A DNA stretch of 64,000 bases from NCBI GenBank assembly GCA_902526115.1, contig CABZJV010000001.1:1-64000 (forward strand), written 5' to 3'. This document shows positions 42,862 to 53,153 of this stretch, in pieces (within the stretch, counting starts at the first letter, position 1; each line of letters opens with the position of its first letter). Position numbers and translations under genes: made by a program. Below the pieces are notes generated by a model. The model searched no databases. It was given only the letters and a program-made list of their open reading frames with translations, and was not told the DNA's origin. Source of the DNA: an uncultured Pelagibacteraceae bacterium. Lineage in GTDB: Bacteria > Pseudomonadota > Alphaproteobacteria > Pelagibacterales > Pelagibacteraceae.

Positions 42862-43233
42862 ATGAAAAAGTTGTCATGCCATTGTGAAAATGTAGAGCTT
42901 GAAATCAAAGAGTCCGAAAGTGCGTTTAATAAATTCTTGAGATGTAATTGTTCGCTGTGTATGAAAAAAGGAATTATTATGACTTTCGCGCCGATAGTAG
43001 ATGTAAAAATTACTAAAGGCCAAGATAAACTCAAATTATATCAATATCATACAAAAGTAGCAGAGCATTATTTTTGCTCAGATTGTGGAATCTATACTCA
43101 TCATAAACAGAGAAGCAAACCAGATACTTATGGTTTGAATGTTGGTTGTATTGATGAGATTGACCAGTTCACATTAGAGAATGTTGGTCTATACGATGGA
43201 CACAATCATCCAATGGATCAAAACAATCAATAA
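42862..43233 (+). CDS. GFA family protein, third of three
   Basis: A 123-residue GFA-domain protein one base downstream of its paralogue. Zinc ligands are in SCHCENVEL, RCNCSLCMKKG and YFCSDCGIYTHH. The shared layout with the preceding gene indicates tandem duplication followed by divergence. It is followed after 8 bases by the glycerate-kinase-like gene, so all four may be one operon. Confidence 0.87.
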   Translation: MKKLSCHCENVELEIKESESAFNKFLRCNCSLCMKKGIIMTFAPIVDVKITKGQDKLKLYQYHTKVAEHYFCSDCGIYTHHKQRSKPDTYGLNVGCIDEIDQFTLENVGLYDGHNHPMDQNNQ

Positions 43234-43241
43234 TTTAAATC

Positions 43242-44168
43242 ATGAAAACAGTTGAGTGCTTTAACAAAGTTAAAAAAGATTGTTTTAAATTTATTAAATC
43301 CCAGGAAACATCAACTGAAAAGTTTAGTAAAAAAGAAATAATGCTAAAAAATTTCTTAATTCCATTATGTTTCTGGATTTCTAAAAAAGCAAATAACAAA
43401 AAACCATTTATTGTTGGTCTCGCTGGTGGGCAGGGGACTGGTAAAACCACCATAAGCTCCATAATAAAAATTATATTAGAAAAATATTTTAAACTTGAAG
43501 TGTTTAAAATCTCTATTGATGATTTCTATAAAACAAGAGAAGAAAGATACAGGTTATCAAAAAAAATACACCCAATGTTAATGACAAGAGGGGTTCCAGG
43601 AACTCACGACGTACAAATGATGTTAGATTTTTTTAAAAAGTCTAAAATTAAAAATTTTAAAAAGATAATGTTACCAAATTTCAATAAAGCTATTGATGAC
43701 CGATTTAATAAAAATAAATGGTATAAAATAAACCGAAGACCCGATGTCATCATTTTTGAAGGTTGGTGCGTCGGAGCGAGACCAGAATTACTTAATACAA
43801 TGAAAAAACCGATTAACTCTCTAGAAAAAACTAAAGATCAAAAGCTTGTTTGGAGAAATTATGTAAATCAACAATTAAAAACTAAGTATAAAGAGCTATA
43901 CTCACAGTTAAATTGTATGATTTACTTAAAAGCTAAAAATTTCACTTTATTACAAAAGTGGAGATTGAAACAAGAGCGAAAACTTTGGCTAAAAGCAAAA
44001 AAAAAATCTAAACATAAAATAATGAATAAATCTGATGTAATTAATTTTATGCAAACTTATCAAAGAATTACTCAAAATATGTTTAAGAATACGCCAAAGT
44101 ACGCGTCTATTATTTTAAATTTAAATGATAATCATCAAATAAAATCTGCTGTATATAGGCCTAAATGA
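43242..44168 (+). CDS. D-glycerate 3-kinase-like P-loop kinase
   Basis: A 308-residue P-loop protein has Walker A GLAGGQGTGKTT near residue 66, ISIDDFYKTREER as in the phosphoribulokinase/uridine kinase-like fold, RGVPGTHDVQMM and the Walker-B-like VIIFEGWCVGARP. The SIDDFY, GTHD and FEGWCVG motifs are those of plant-type D-glycerate 3-kinases (GLYK) and their yeast relative. It would phosphorylate glycerate, linking glyoxylate or serine breakdown to glycolysis. The substrate is inferred from family. It overlaps tolC by 4 bases. Confidence 0.8.
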   Translation: MKTVECFNKVKKDCFKFIKSQETSTEKFSKKEIMLKNFLIPLCFWISKKANNKKPFIVGLAGGQGTGKTTISSIIKIILEKYFKLEVFKISIDDFYKTREERYRLSKKIHPMLMTRGVPGTHDVQMMLDFFKKSKIKNFKKIMLPNFNKAIDDRFNKNKWYKINRRPDVIIFEGWCVGARPELLNTMKKPINSLEKTKDQKLVWRNYVNQQLKTKYKELYSQLNCMIYLKAKNFTLLQKWRLKQERKLWLKAKKKSKHKIMNKSDVINFMQTYQRITQNMFKNTPKYASIILNLNDNHQIKSAVYRPK

Positions 44169-45457
44169 AAAAAATTTTTATATTAATTAGTTTAACTTTA
44201 TTTTATTTTAGTAACTCTTTTGCAATTACTTTATATAAAGCTTTAAATCAAACTTACAAAAGTAATATTCAATTAAATGCTGAAAGGGAAAACATTAAAG
44301 CCTCAGAGGAAGATGTAAATATTTCAAAAGCTGATTATAAACCCTCATTAACATTAAGTGGATCAAAAAGTATTGAAGATACTAATAAGCTTACTAATCA
44401 AAGTGGTGGAGATGCAACTGTTAGTGACGTTGATACATTTACAACATCAATAAAATTAGAACAAACAATTTTAGATTATGGAAGAGATATAACTCTTCAA
44501 AAAAATATTACAGCTTTAGATTTAGCAAAAGCAAAATTAGTTAAAAAAGAACAAGATATTTTGCATAAAGCTATAAATGCATTCACTAACTTAATTTTAG
44601 CTAGAGAAACACTTGAGATTAATTCAAAAAATTTAAATTTATTAATTAGACAAGTGGAGAATGACAAAATAAGAAGAGATCGTGGTCAAATCACAAATAC
44701 TGACTTAGCACAATCTGAATCTTCTCTTGCAGGTGCGCAAGCTCAATTTGCAAAAGCAAAAAGTGATCTTTTAATAAGTAAATTAAATTATGAAAATATA
44801 ATTGGTGAAATTAACGATCCAAATCAATTGCAAAAAAATTCTAATGCAATTGTAAGTATTCCAAGCACTCTTAATGAAGCCATTAATCTTTCTAAAAAAA
44901 ATAATCCAGATATTTTAATTGCAAAACTTGATTTAGAAAAGTCTGAAAAAGATTTAGCAATTTCTGAGTCTGACCTGAAACCTACGGCATCTTTATCTTT
45001 AGAAAGATCTTATTCAGATGACCTTACGTCAACTATTGATGAGCGAGAAAAAGATACTTTAAAAGCTACTTTAAGTTGGCCTTTTTATTCTGGTGGAAAA
45101 AAAAGATCCACAATAAACAAAAATTCCAATTTAACTACTCGAAAAAGATTATTGTTAGATGATGCATTTAAAACTAATGAAACTAATGTTGCTAGTGCCT
45201 GGTCAAGTTTACAATCTTCTGAAAGTTTTTTAAGTTCTGTCAAAGTACAAGTCAGAGCATCTCAAATAGCTTATGAGGGTGTTACTGCTGAATACGAAAG
45301 AGGATCAAGAAATACTCTTGATGTTATTCAATCAAATGCATTATTGCTTTCTGCTGAAATATCTTTGGCAAATTCTGAGAAAAACTACCTTATGGCTCAG
45401 TATAATCTCCTGAAAGCAGTAGGGCTTCTAAATAGCCAATATCTAAATCTTAAGTAA
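44165..45457 (+). CDS. tolC: TolC-family outer membrane efflux protein
   Basis: This outer membrane channel forms the exit duct for drug efflux pumps and type I secretion. A signal peptide (about residues 1-20, ending SFA) precedes two related coiled-coil/beta repeats of the TolC type: the first with ALNQTYKSNIQLNAERENIKASEED and the second around EAINLSKKNNPDILIAKLDLE, each quoted only in part. TRGN-like and SNALLLSAEISLANSEKNY segments end the second repeat. It is 430 residues. No pump or adaptor gene is adjacent, so it may serve several systems. Confidence 0.92.
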   Translation: MKKIFILISLTLFYFSNSFAITLYKALNQTYKSNIQLNAERENIKASEEDVNISKADYKPSLTLSGSKSIEDTNKLTNQSGGDATVSDVDTFTTSIKLEQTILDYGRDITLQKNITALDLAKAKLVKKEQDILHKAINAFTNLILARETLEINSKNLNLLIRQVENDKIRRDRGQITNTDLAQSESSLAGAQAQFAKAKSDLLISKLNYENIIGEINDPNQLQKNSNAIVSIPSTLNEAINLSKKNNPDILIAKLDLEKSEKDLAISESDLKPTASLSLERSYSDDLTSTIDEREKDTLKATLSWPFYSGGKKRSTINKNSNLTTRKRLLLDDAFKTNETNVASAWSSLQSSESFLSSVKVQVRASQIAYEGVTAEYERGSRNTLDVIQSNALLLSAEISLANSEKNYLMAQYNLLKAVGLLNSQYLNLK

Positions 45458-45500
45458 TTATTTGACTTTTTGAGGTATAAAATAAATATATTGCCAATGA

Positions 45501-45515
45501 GAACAAAATGTGTAC
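45501..45515 (+). promoter_or_regulatory. Candidate SOS (LexA-type) box upstream of recA
   Basis: GAAC-AAAATGT-GTAC lies 51-65 bases before the recA start. It matches the alphaproteobacterial LexA pattern GAAC-N7-GAAC at seven of eight positions with exact spacing. Together with the related repeats at umuDC it suggests one damage-response regulon. No lexA gene is in the window. Confidence 0.45.
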
Positions 45516-45565
45516 ATTTAATATCATGATTCGAGTGTTAAAAAATTTAATAAAAAAGGCAAAAT

Positions 45566-46720
45566 ATGACTAAAAACAACTTAAAAGTAGTTAAATCAAC
45601 TAAAGATCAAGAAGTAGACAATAAAGAGAAAAACAAAGCATTAGATGCTGCGATAGCTCAGATTACAGATAATTTTGGAAAAGGCTCTGTAATGAAGCTT
45701 GGTGAAAAAAGAGCTATGGATATTGAGTCAATATCTACAGGATCTTTAAGTTTAGATTTAGCATTAGGAATAGGTGGATTACCTAAAGGAAGAATTGTTG
45801 AAGTTTACGGACCAGAGTCATCTGGAAAAACAACATTAGCATTACAAGTTGTTGCTGAAGCACAAAAAGCTGGAGGTATTTGTGCATTCGTTGATGCAGA
45901 GCACGCATTAGATCCAGTTTATGCAAAAAAATTAGGTGTCAATACTGAAGAACTTTTAATTTCACAACCAGATGCTGGTGAACAAGCTTTAGAGATTGCT
46001 GATACACTAGTAAAATCAGGCTCTATTTCAGTAATTGTTATCGACTCTGTTGCAGCTCTAACACCGAAAGCTGAAATCGAAGGAGAGATGGGAGATCATC
46101 ATGTTGGTCTTCAATCAAGATTAATGAGTCAGGCTTTAAGAAAACTAACAGGTTCGATTTCTAATACAAATACAATGATGATTTTTATAAACCAAATTAG
46201 AATGAAAATTGGAGTTATGTTTGGAAGTCCTGAAACAACATCAGGTGGAAACGCACTTAAATTTTATTCATCAGTCAGAATGGACATTAGAAGAATTGGC
46301 GCCATTAAAGATAAAGATGAAATTATTGGTAACTCAACAAGAGTTAAAGTAGTTAAAAACAAAGTTGCTCCACCATTTAAAGTTGTAGAATTTGACTTAA
46401 TGTATGGAAGAGGAATTAGCAAGATGGGTGAACTCGTCGATCTTGGTTCCAAAGCAGATATAATTGAAAAATCAGGTGCATGGTACGCTTATAAAGGCGA
46501 GAAAATTGGTCAGGGTAGAGAAAATGCTAAGACTTATTTAGCTCAAAATCCTAAAGTTGCTGCAGAAATTGAAATGGCTATCAGAGAGAAAGCAGGAGTA
46601 ATTTCCAAGAAAATAGAGGGAAATCCGCTTGATCCTGATAAAATTGAGAAGGAAAAGAAAGTAGCTGAAAAGGAAGAAGCTGAAAAAGCGGAAGCTACTC
46701 CTCCATCAAAAAAGAATTAA
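45566..46720 (+). CDS. recA: Recombinase RecA
   Basis: RecA forms filaments on single-stranded DNA, catalyses strand exchange and triggers SOS self-cleavage. Walker [11 protein letters not shown], the [10 protein letters not shown] segment, [17 protein letters not shown] (Walker B and L1), [14 protein letters not shown] and the L2 region [16 protein letters not shown] are intact. The 384-residue protein has about 20 extra N-terminal residues rich in Lys and Asp, and an acidic/Lys-rich tail. It is followed by a terminator and alaS. Confidence 0.98.
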   Translation: MTKNNLKVVKSTKDQEVDNKEKNKALDAAIAQITDNFGKGSVMKLGEKRAMDIESISTGSLSLDLALGIGGLPKGRIVEVYGPESSGKTTLALQVVAEAQKAGGICAFVDAEHALDPVYAKKLGVNTEELLISQPDAGEQALEIADTLVKSGSISVIVIDSVAALTPKAEIEGEMGDHHVGLQSRLMSQALRKLTGSISNTNTMMIFINQIRMKIGVMFGSPETTSGGNALKFYSSVRMDIRRIGAIKDKDEIIGNSTRVKVVKNKVAPPFKVVEFDLMYGRGISKMGELVDLGSKADIIEKSGAWYAYKGEKIGQGRENAKTYLAQNPKVAAEIEMAIREKAGVISKKIEGNPLDPDKIEKEKKVAEKEEAEKAEATPPSKKN

Positions 46721-46740
46721 TAGGTCATCTTTATTAATAA

Positions 46741-46767
46741 AAGGCGCTTAATTTAAGCGCCTTTTTT
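46741..46767 (+). terminator. Rho-independent terminator after recA
   Basis: AAGGCGCTTAA and TTAAGCGCCTT form a nearly perfect 11-base-pair stem followed by T residues, 20 bases after the recA stop. It is one of only two convincing intrinsic terminators seen in the window. Confidence 0.93.
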
Positions 46768-46814
46768 CCCTATCGATATCTAGACATAGATTAAAAAAGC
46801 TGTATTTTAAAAAT

Positions 46815-49481
46815 ATGGCTGACAAAACCTTAAATGAAATAAGGAATATTTTTTTAAAGTATTTTGAAAAGAATGAACACAAGATTGTTGAGTCTAGCAA
46901 TTTAGTCCCCAACAATGATCCTACATTGATGTTTGCTAATTCTGGGATGGTTCAGTTTAAAAATGTGTTCACAGGTTTAGAAAAAAGGGATTATGTAAGA
47001 GCTACTACTTCTCAAAAATGTGTCAGGGCTGGAGGAAAACATAATGACCTAGAAAATGTTGGTTATACACCTCGTCACCACACTTTCTTTGAAATGCTAG
47101 GAAACTTTTCTTTTGGAGATTATTTTAAAGAAGAGGCAATTCATTATGCTTGGGATTTGATCACTAAAGATTTTGGTATCAATAAAGACCGGCTATATGT
47201 AACTGTATTTCACGAAGATGATGAAGCCTTCAATTTTTGGAAGAAAATTGCGGGTTTTAGCGATGATCGAATTATTAGAATAGCTACATCTGATAACTTT
47301 TGGTCGATGGGAGAGACAGGTCCATGTGGTCCGTGTTCTGAAATCTTTTTTGACCATGGAGATCATTTAGCTGGAGGATTACCTGGCTCTAAAGATGAAG
47401 ATGGGGACAGATTTATTGAGATTTGGAATTTAGTTTTTATGCAATATGAGCAAGTTTCAAAAGATAAAAGAATAAATTTACCAAAACCATCAGTTGATAC
47501 TGGAATGGGATTAGAGAGAATAGCTGCTTTATTACAAGGTTCGCATGATAACTATGAAACAGATCATTTTAAAAAAATAATTAGTTCAGCATCGGAAATT
47601 GTAAAAGTTAAGTCAGAAAAATCTAATCTTGCAAGTTTCAGAGTAATTGCTGATCATCTAAGAGCAAGCTCATTTTTAATTGCAGAAGGTGTTTTACCTT
47701 CCAATGAAGGAAGAGGATATGTACTTAGAAGAATTATGAGAAGAGGAATGAGACACTCACACTTGTTAGGATCTAAGGAACCAGTTTTTTATAATTTGTT
47801 TGACACTCTTAAAAATGAAATGTCAGGAAATTATCCTGAACTCATAAGAGCTGAGTCTTTGATTAAAGAAACTTTAAGAATGGAAGAGGAAAAATTTTTA
47901 GTTCTACTTGATAGAGGAATTAAAATTTTAAATGATGAAATTTATAAAATTGATAAAGTTTTACCAGGTGAAGTAGCATTTAAATTATATGACACTTACG
48001 GTTTCCCGTTAGATCTTACTGAAGATATTTTAAGAAACAAATCAATGTCCATTGATACAGATAAGTTTAAATCTTTAATGAAGGAAAGCAGAGAACTTGC
48101 TAAAAAAAATTGGAAAGGTTCAGGAGATGCTGCAGTTGAAGATATTTGGTTTGGGATTAAAGATAGATTAGAGCCAACAGAATTTCTAGGTTATGAAACA
48201 AATCAAGCAGAGGGTGTTGTTTTGTCTTTATTAAAAGAAAATAAGGAAGTTGATCAACTTAAAGAAAACGATGAGGGTATGATCATAGTAAATCAAACTC
48301 CATTTTACGGAGAGTCTGGAGGTCAAGTAGGAGATACTGGTGAGATAGTATCAAATGAATTTAAATTTGAGGTGACAGATGTTCAGAAAAAACTTGGGGA
48401 CCTATTTGTGCATTACGGAAAGGTGGTTAATGGTTCTATAAAGCTTAAAGATAGTGTTGAAATGAAGATAAATGCTGAAAGGAGAGATGACACTAGAGCT
48501 TATCATTCGGCAACACATCTTTTACATGAATCTTTGAGAAGAGTATTAGGGGATCATGTAACTCAAAAAGGGTCTCTTGTAGAGCCTAGCAGATTGAGAT
48601 TTGATTTTAGTCATATGAAGCCAATCCAAAATGATGAAATTGATATGATAGAGAAATTTGTAAATAATATGGTTTCAAAAAAGTCAGATGTGAAAACCAG
48701 GTTAATGACACCTGATGAAGCCGTAGAAAAAGGAGCTCTAGCTTTATTTGGTGAAAAATATGGTGACGAAGTAAGGGTACTTTCAATGGGAGATGAAGAT
48801 GGAAAGTATTTTTCTACAGAATTATGTGGCGGAACCCATGTTAAAAATACTGGAGATATTGGAAAATTTAAAATAGTCAGTCAATCCTCAATAGCTGCTG
48901 GGGTTAGGAGGATAGAGGCTTTAAGAGACAAACAATTAGAGGATTATTTGAAAAATAAAGAAAAACTTTCAGCGTTATCCTCTGAAAAAGATAATGAAAC
49001 CGTTAAAGATTTAAGTGAGCAAATCATCAAGCTTGGAGGGCAACCTAGCTTGGACCAATCTGATCAAAAAAACTTAATTAAAAACTTAACAAAACAATTA
49101 GAAACACTTTCTGTAAATTCAATTTTAAATGATAAATCAAAAAATATTATTAAAGACCAAGATATTAATGGAATTAAATTAAGACTTCAAAAAGTTGATG
49201 ATCTTCCTCCTAAAGAGTTAAGAAAATTAGTTGATCAAGGTAAAAAAGATTTATCAGAAGGTATTGTGGTAGTTTTTGCAAGCAAGGATGACAAAGTAGG
49301 AATAGCAGTAGGGGTTACAGAAAGCTTAACAAGTAAATATGATGCTGTTGAATTTGTAAAAATTGGTTCAAAGATTATTGGTGGCAAGGGTGGTGGAGGA
49401 AGAAAAGATTTTGCCCAAGCTGGTGGCCAAGATCAATCAAAAATAGACAATGCTTTTGAAGAACTTAAGACTTTAATTTAA
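46815..49481 (+). CDS. alaS: Alanine--tRNA ligase
   Basis: AlaS charges tRNA-Ala. The class II catalytic core is at the N-terminus ([42 protein letters not shown]), the editing domain has the zinc/catalytic HSATHLLH and the CGGTHV motif, and the C-Ala domain ends with [16 protein letters not shown]. At 888 residues it is complete. The recA-alaS order is a familiar alphaproteobacterial arrangement. Its end overlaps the convergent icd by 9 bases. Confidence 0.98.
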   Translation: MADKTLNEIRNIFLKYFEKNEHKIVESSNLVPNNDPTLMFANSGMVQFKNVFTGLEKRDYVRATTSQKCVRAGGKHNDLENVGYTPRHHTFFEMLGNFSFGDYFKEEAIHYAWDLITKDFGINKDRLYVTVFHEDDEAFNFWKKIAGFSDDRIIRIATSDNFWSMGETGPCGPCSEIFFDHGDHLAGGLPGSKDEDGDRFIEIWNLVFMQYEQVSKDKRINLPKPSVDTGMGLERIAALLQGSHDNYETDHFKKIISSASEIVKVKSEKSNLASFRVIADHLRASSFLIAEGVLPSNEGRGYVLRRIMRRGMRHSHLLGSKEPVFYNLFDTLKNEMSGNYPELIRAESLIKETLRMEEEKFLVLLDRGIKILNDEIYKIDKVLPGEVAFKLYDTYGFPLDLTEDILRNKSMSIDTDKFKSLMKESRELAKKNWKGSGDAAVEDIWFGIKDRLEPTEFLGYETNQAEGVVLSLLKENKEVDQLKENDEGMIIVNQTPFYGESGGQVGDTGEIVSNEFKFEVTDVQKKLGDLFVHYGKVVNGSIKLKDSVEMKINAERRDDTRAYHSATHLLHESLRRVLGDHVTQKGSLVEPSRLRFDFSHMKPIQNDEIDMIEKFVNNMVSKKSDVKTRLMTPDEAVEKGALALFGEKYGDEVRVLSMGDEDGKYFSTELCGGTHVKNTGDIGKFKIVSQSSIAAGVRRIEALRDKQLEDYLKNKEKLSALSSEKDNETVKDLSEQIIKLGGQPSLDQSDQKNLIKNLTKQLETLSVNSILNDKSKNIIKDQDINGIKLRLQKVDDLPPKELRKLVDQGKKDLSEGIVVVFASKDDKVGIAVGVTESLTSKYDAVEFVKIGSKIIGGKGGGGRKDFAQAGGQDQSKIDNAFEELKTLI

Positions 49482-50687
49482 TTTCGCTTTTAGATTGCTA
49501 TCAATTTCATCTAAAAACTGATTTGTTGTTAGATATTTGCTTGAAGGACCAATTAAGATAGCTAAATCTTTTGTCATCGCTCCATTTTCAACACACTCAA
49601 TACAAACTTTTTCGATTGTTTGTGCAAAATTAATCAATTCATCATTACTATCGAGTTTGCCTCTGTGAGCTAATCCTCTAGTCCATGCGAAGATAGAAGC
49701 AATAGGATTTGTTGAAGTCTCTTTACCTTGCTGATGCATTCTGTAGTGTCTAGTGACGGTTCCGTGTGCTGCTTCAGCTTCCATAATTTTTCCATCTGGG
49801 GTTAGAAGAGTACTCGTCATTAAACCTAGCGAGCCATATCCTTGTGCCATTGTATCTGACTGCACATCTCCATCATAGTTTTTACATGCCCAAATATATT
49901 TGCCACTCCACTTCATCGCACATGCAACCATGTCATCTATTAACCTATGTTCATATGTTAAATTATTCTTGTCAAAATCTTTTTTGTACTCATTTTCAAA
50001 TATTTCTTGAAAAATATCTTTAAATCTACCATCATATTGTTTTAGAATTGTATTTTTTGTAGACATGTAGACTGGCCATTTTTTAATAAGCCCATAACTA
50101 AAACAAGATCTCGCAAAATCTTGTATAGATTTATCTAAATTGTACATTGAAAGCGCTACCCCTGGCCCAGTAAAGTTAAACACCTCGTATTTAATTTCAT
50201 CTTTACCATCTTCAGAAGTCCACTTAACTTCCATTTTTCCTTTACCAGGTACTTTAAAATCTGTTGCTCTATACTGATCTCCAAAAGCATGTCTTCCAAT
50301 AATTACAGGATCTGTCCATGAAGGGACTAGTTTTGGTATATTTTTACAAATGATAGGTTCTCTAAAGACGGTACCTCCAATAATATTCCTAATAGTTCCG
50401 TTAGGCGATCTCCACATCTTTTTTAGATCAAATTCTTTTACTCTTGCTTCGTCAGGAGTAATAGTTGCGCATTTAATACCAACGCCAATTTTTTTGATAG
50501 CATTTGCAGAGTCTATTGTAATCTGATCACTTGTATTATCACGACTTTTCATGCCTAAATCATAATATTCAATCCCTAGATCAATATAAGGAAGTATCAG
50601 TTTATTCTTAATGAACTCCCATATAATTCGAGTCATTTCATCACCATCCAACTCTACAACTGGGTTCTTTACCTTGATTTTACTCAT
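49473..50687 (-). CDS. icd: Isocitrate dehydrogenase (NADP+)
   Basis: This TCA cycle enzyme oxidises isocitrate to 2-oxoglutarate and forms NADPH. The 404-residue protein belongs to the eukaryote-like homodimeric NADP-IDH subfamily: [16 protein letters not shown] at the start, [54 protein letters not shown] and [14 protein letters not shown] (seen in parts) with the NADP-selective His/Arg after GTVT. Normal length; it is divergent from psd over 77 bases. Confidence 0.97.
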   Translation of the reverse strand: MSKIKVKNPVVELDGDEMTRIIWEFIKNKLILPYIDLGIEYYDLGMKSRDNTSDQITIDSANAIKKIGVGIKCATITPDEARVKEFDLKKMWRSPNGTIRNIIGGTVFREPIICKNIPKLVPSWTDPVIIGRHAFGDQYRATDFKVPGKGKMEVKWTSEDGKDEIKYEVFNFTGPGVALSMYNLDKSIQDFARSCFSYGLIKKWPVYMSTKNTILKQYDGRFKDIFQEIFENEYKKDFDKNNLTYEHRLIDDMVACAMKWSGKYIWACKNYDGDVQSDTMAQGYGSLGLMTSTLLTPDGKIMEAEAAHGTVTRHYRMHQQGKETSTNPIASIFAWTRGLAHRGKLDSNDELINFAQTIEKVCIECVENGAMTKDLAILIGPSSKYLTTNQFLDEIDSNLKAKLN

Positions 50688-50764
50688 TAAAATAAAATTA
50701 TCTTATTAATTGAATTTGATTGGTTTATATACATATTAATCAAAAAATTAGCAAATAGAAGAAT

Positions 50765-51412
50765 ATGTTTACCAAGATATTTCCAAAAATTCATACCGAG
50801 GGATATAAGTTTTTAGTTATTGCAGCCTTCATAACTATAATTCTATTAATCATTAATAATTTTTTAGGACTAATTGGTTTATTATTAACTATATGGGTTT
50901 ATTATTTTTTTAGAGATCCCGAAAGAACAGTTATAGGTGACGATGATTACCTTGTAAGTCCTGCTGATGGAGAAGTTATTAAAGTTGAGGAAGTAGATGG
51001 ACCTAAAGAGGTTGGTCTTGAAAATAAAAAATTTAAGAAAATTAGTATTTTTATGAATATATTTGATTGCCATGTAAACAGAACTCCATGTTCAGGTACA
51101 GTTGAAGAAATTTTATATAAACCAGGAGAATTTTTTAATGCATCTCTAGATAAAGCTAGTGAAGATAATGAAAGAAATTATTACAAAATAAAGGACAAGC
51201 ATGGTAACGACATAATAGTAGTTCAAATTGCAGGATTAGTGGCAAGAAGAATAGTTTGTGAAACAGACAAGAACCAACAGCTTAATCAAGGGGACAGAAT
51301 AGGAATGATTAGATTTGGAAGTAGAGCAGATGTTTATTATGAAAATTATGAACCTCTTGTCAAAGTGGGACAAAAAGCAATTTCAGGTGAGACTTTGTTA
51401 GCTAAAAAATAA
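50765..51412 (+). CDS. psd: Phosphatidylserine decarboxylase, short type
   Basis: Psd converts phosphatidylserine to phosphatidylethanolamine at the inner membrane. The 215-residue length and the order of motifs (YFFRDPERTVIGDDD, SPADGEVIKVEE, FMNIFDCHVNRTPCSG, then RFGSRADVYY) fit the short Psd group. The self-cleavage site is read as Gly-Ser in FGSR, which would create the pyruvoyl group on the serine of the alpha chain. Two N-terminal membrane segments are seen. It forms an operon with pssA, 2 bases downstream. Confidence 0.95.
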   Translation: MFTKIFPKIHTEGYKFLVIAAFITIILLIINNFLGLIGLLLTIWVYYFFRDPERTVIGDDDYLVSPADGEVIKVEEVDGPKEVGLENKKFKKISIFMNIFDCHVNRTPCSGTVEEILYKPGEFFNASLDKASEDNERNYYKIKDKHGNDIIVVQIAGLVARRIVCETDKNQQLNQGDRIGMIRFGSRADVYYENYEPLVKVGQKAISGETLLAKK

Positions 51413-51414
51413 TT

Positions 51415-52221
51415 ATGCTTAAACCAAAAAACAATTTTAAAGTTGTTGCTGAAAAAAAAAATGCAAGAGTAATTTTACCCAACATGCTAACACTAATTGG
51501 AGTTTGTATTGGATTAACTTCAATCAGATTTGCTTTAGATGGAAGATTTGAATTTGCGATTATTGCTATTATTATAGCTGCGATAATAGATGGATTAGAT
51601 GGACGAATTGCCAGATTAATTAAAGCTACATCTAAAGTTGGGAAAGAATTAGACTCATTAACTGATATGATTAGCTTTGGTGTTGCGCCAGCTTTTATAA
51701 TGTATTTTTGGAAATTAAATACGCTTGGCAGATTTGGTTGGCTAGTCTGTCTTATTTTCGTGATTTGTGTGGCTTTAAGATTAGCAAGATTTAATATTAA
51801 TTCTGGACAAGAACCTTCTTGGAAAGATAATTTCTTTGAAGGAGTACCATCTCCTGCTGGAGGAATATTAGTTTTGACCCCATTAATATTTAGTTTGACC
51901 AACTTTGATTTTATAAAAATTAATTATGATTTAGTTGTACCAATGTTCTTTATTTTAACTTCATTACTATTAATAAGTAAATTCCCAAGTTATTCGTTTA
52001 AAAAAATTGTAATTCAGAGAAAAACTACAATTTTTCTTCTATTTGGAATAGTTTTGTTTTTTGGTCTTCTGTTAATTTATCCATTCAACGTTATTGCCAT
52101 TAGCGCGATTGTTTATTTGGGTATATTGCCAATCAGCTATTTTCATTATCAAAAGTTAAAAAAACAAAATGAGGATTTGAATGTTAAAGATACTGATGAT
52201 GATCTAGAAGATATTCTTTGA
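51415..52221 (+). CDS. pssA: CDP-diacylglycerol--serine O-phosphatidyltransferase
   Basis: PssA makes phosphatidylserine from CDP-diacylglycerol and serine, the step before Psd. The CDP-alcohol transferase motif DGLDGRIARLIKATSKVGKE..DSLTD (DG-x2-AR-x8-G-x3-D-x3-D) is intact near residues 62-84. About seven membrane segments are predicted in 268 residues. The psd-pssA order is typical of alphaproteobacteria. The final residues form a charged tail. Confidence 0.95.
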   Translation: MLKPKNNFKVVAEKKNARVILPNMLTLIGVCIGLTSIRFALDGRFEFAIIAIIIAAIIDGLDGRIARLIKATSKVGKELDSLTDMISFGVAPAFIMYFWKLNTLGRFGWLVCLIFVICVALRLARFNINSGQEPSWKDNFFEGVPSPAGGILVLTPLIFSLTNFDFIKINYDLVVPMFFILTSLLLISKFPSYSFKKIVIQRKTTIFLLFGIVLFFGLLLIYPFNVIAISAIVYLGILPISYFHYQKLKKQNEDLNVKDTDDDLEDIL

Positions 52222-53126
52222 TGAAAGAAAATGTAATTATATCACTAGCAGACGCAAAATATTATGAATTATTAGACGAATTGGTTAACTCTATAAAGTT
52301 TTTTAAACAGAGTGAGAATATAGCAATTTGTATACTAGATGCAGGTTTGACGGATGATCAAAAAAAGCATCTTTCAAAAAAAGTAGATGAAATAAAATCA
52401 GCCGACTGGGATATTGAGGTACCCGAATTTAAGATTCAAGGTAAAGAATGGCTTAAAAGTCAAGTTTCTAGGGCATTTTTACCAAAATATTTTCCAAATT
52501 ATAAAAAATATTTATGGATAGATGCTGATGCGTGGGTTAATTCTTGGGGAGCAATAGAGCTCTACTTTAAAGGATGTAGTAAAGGAAAGCTATCAATTGC
52601 AACTTCAGCAGATAGAGCCTACGGTAGAGTGTTAAGAGCTGATTGGTTTTTAGGAAGTTTTGCAAAGATTAAATCTCAAAATTATAAACATGCAAAGTCA
52701 TCCGGTTTTTCTGAGAAAATTGCTAGAGAAGTAGCCTTAAAACCCCATCTGAATATTGGTGTATTTGCTTTACAAAAGGACGCACCTCATTGGAAAATAT
52801 GGCAAAAGAATTTAAAAAAATCGCTTTCATCTGGAAAAATATGGGGCTCAGAGCAGATAGCAATGAACGTTACAATTTATTGTGATGGTCTACCAGTTGA
52901 AATATTACCCGCTTATTGTAATTGGACATTTATTGAAATTTTAAAATTTCATAAAGATAAAAATACTTTAGTAGAACCATATTTACCAAATCATGAAATT
53001 GGGATTGTTCATTTTGCTGGAAAACATAATGACAAAATTAGAAGTAATAAAAACTTTATTTCTAAAATTGAAACAACAGAAGATGAAATCATAGAAATGA
53101 AGCTAAGATTTAATAAAAAAATTTAA
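52221..53126 (+). CDS. Glycosyltransferase-like protein (GT-A, GT8-like)
   Basis: This 301-residue protein begins with a strand and helix (VIISLADAKYYELLDELVNSI), followed by an acidic metal site YLWIDADAWV that fits the DxD of GT-A transferases such as GT8. The later GIVHFAGKHND resembles the HxxGxxK motif of GT8 enzymes. A TTG just upstream (52218) is in frame, but the ATG at 52221 overlapping the pssA stop by one base is preferred. The sugar substrate is unknown. It is likely co-transcribed with pssA and the GT9-like gene. Confidence 0.7.
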   Translation: MKENVIISLADAKYYELLDELVNSIKFFKQSENIAICILDAGLTDDQKKHLSKKVDEIKSADWDIEVPEFKIQGKEWLKSQVSRAFLPKYFPNYKKYLWIDADAWVNSWGAIELYFKGCSKGKLSIATSADRAYGRVLRADWFLGSFAKIKSQNYKHAKSSGFSEKIAREVALKPHLNIGVFALQKDAPHWKIWQKNLKKSLSSGKIWGSEQIAMNVTIYCDGLPVEILPAYCNWTFIEILKFHKDKNTLVEPYLPNHEIGIVHFAGKHNDKIRSNKNFISKIETTEDEIIEMKLRFNKKI

Positions 53127-53153
53127 AATAAAAGAAATATATAATCTATATTG

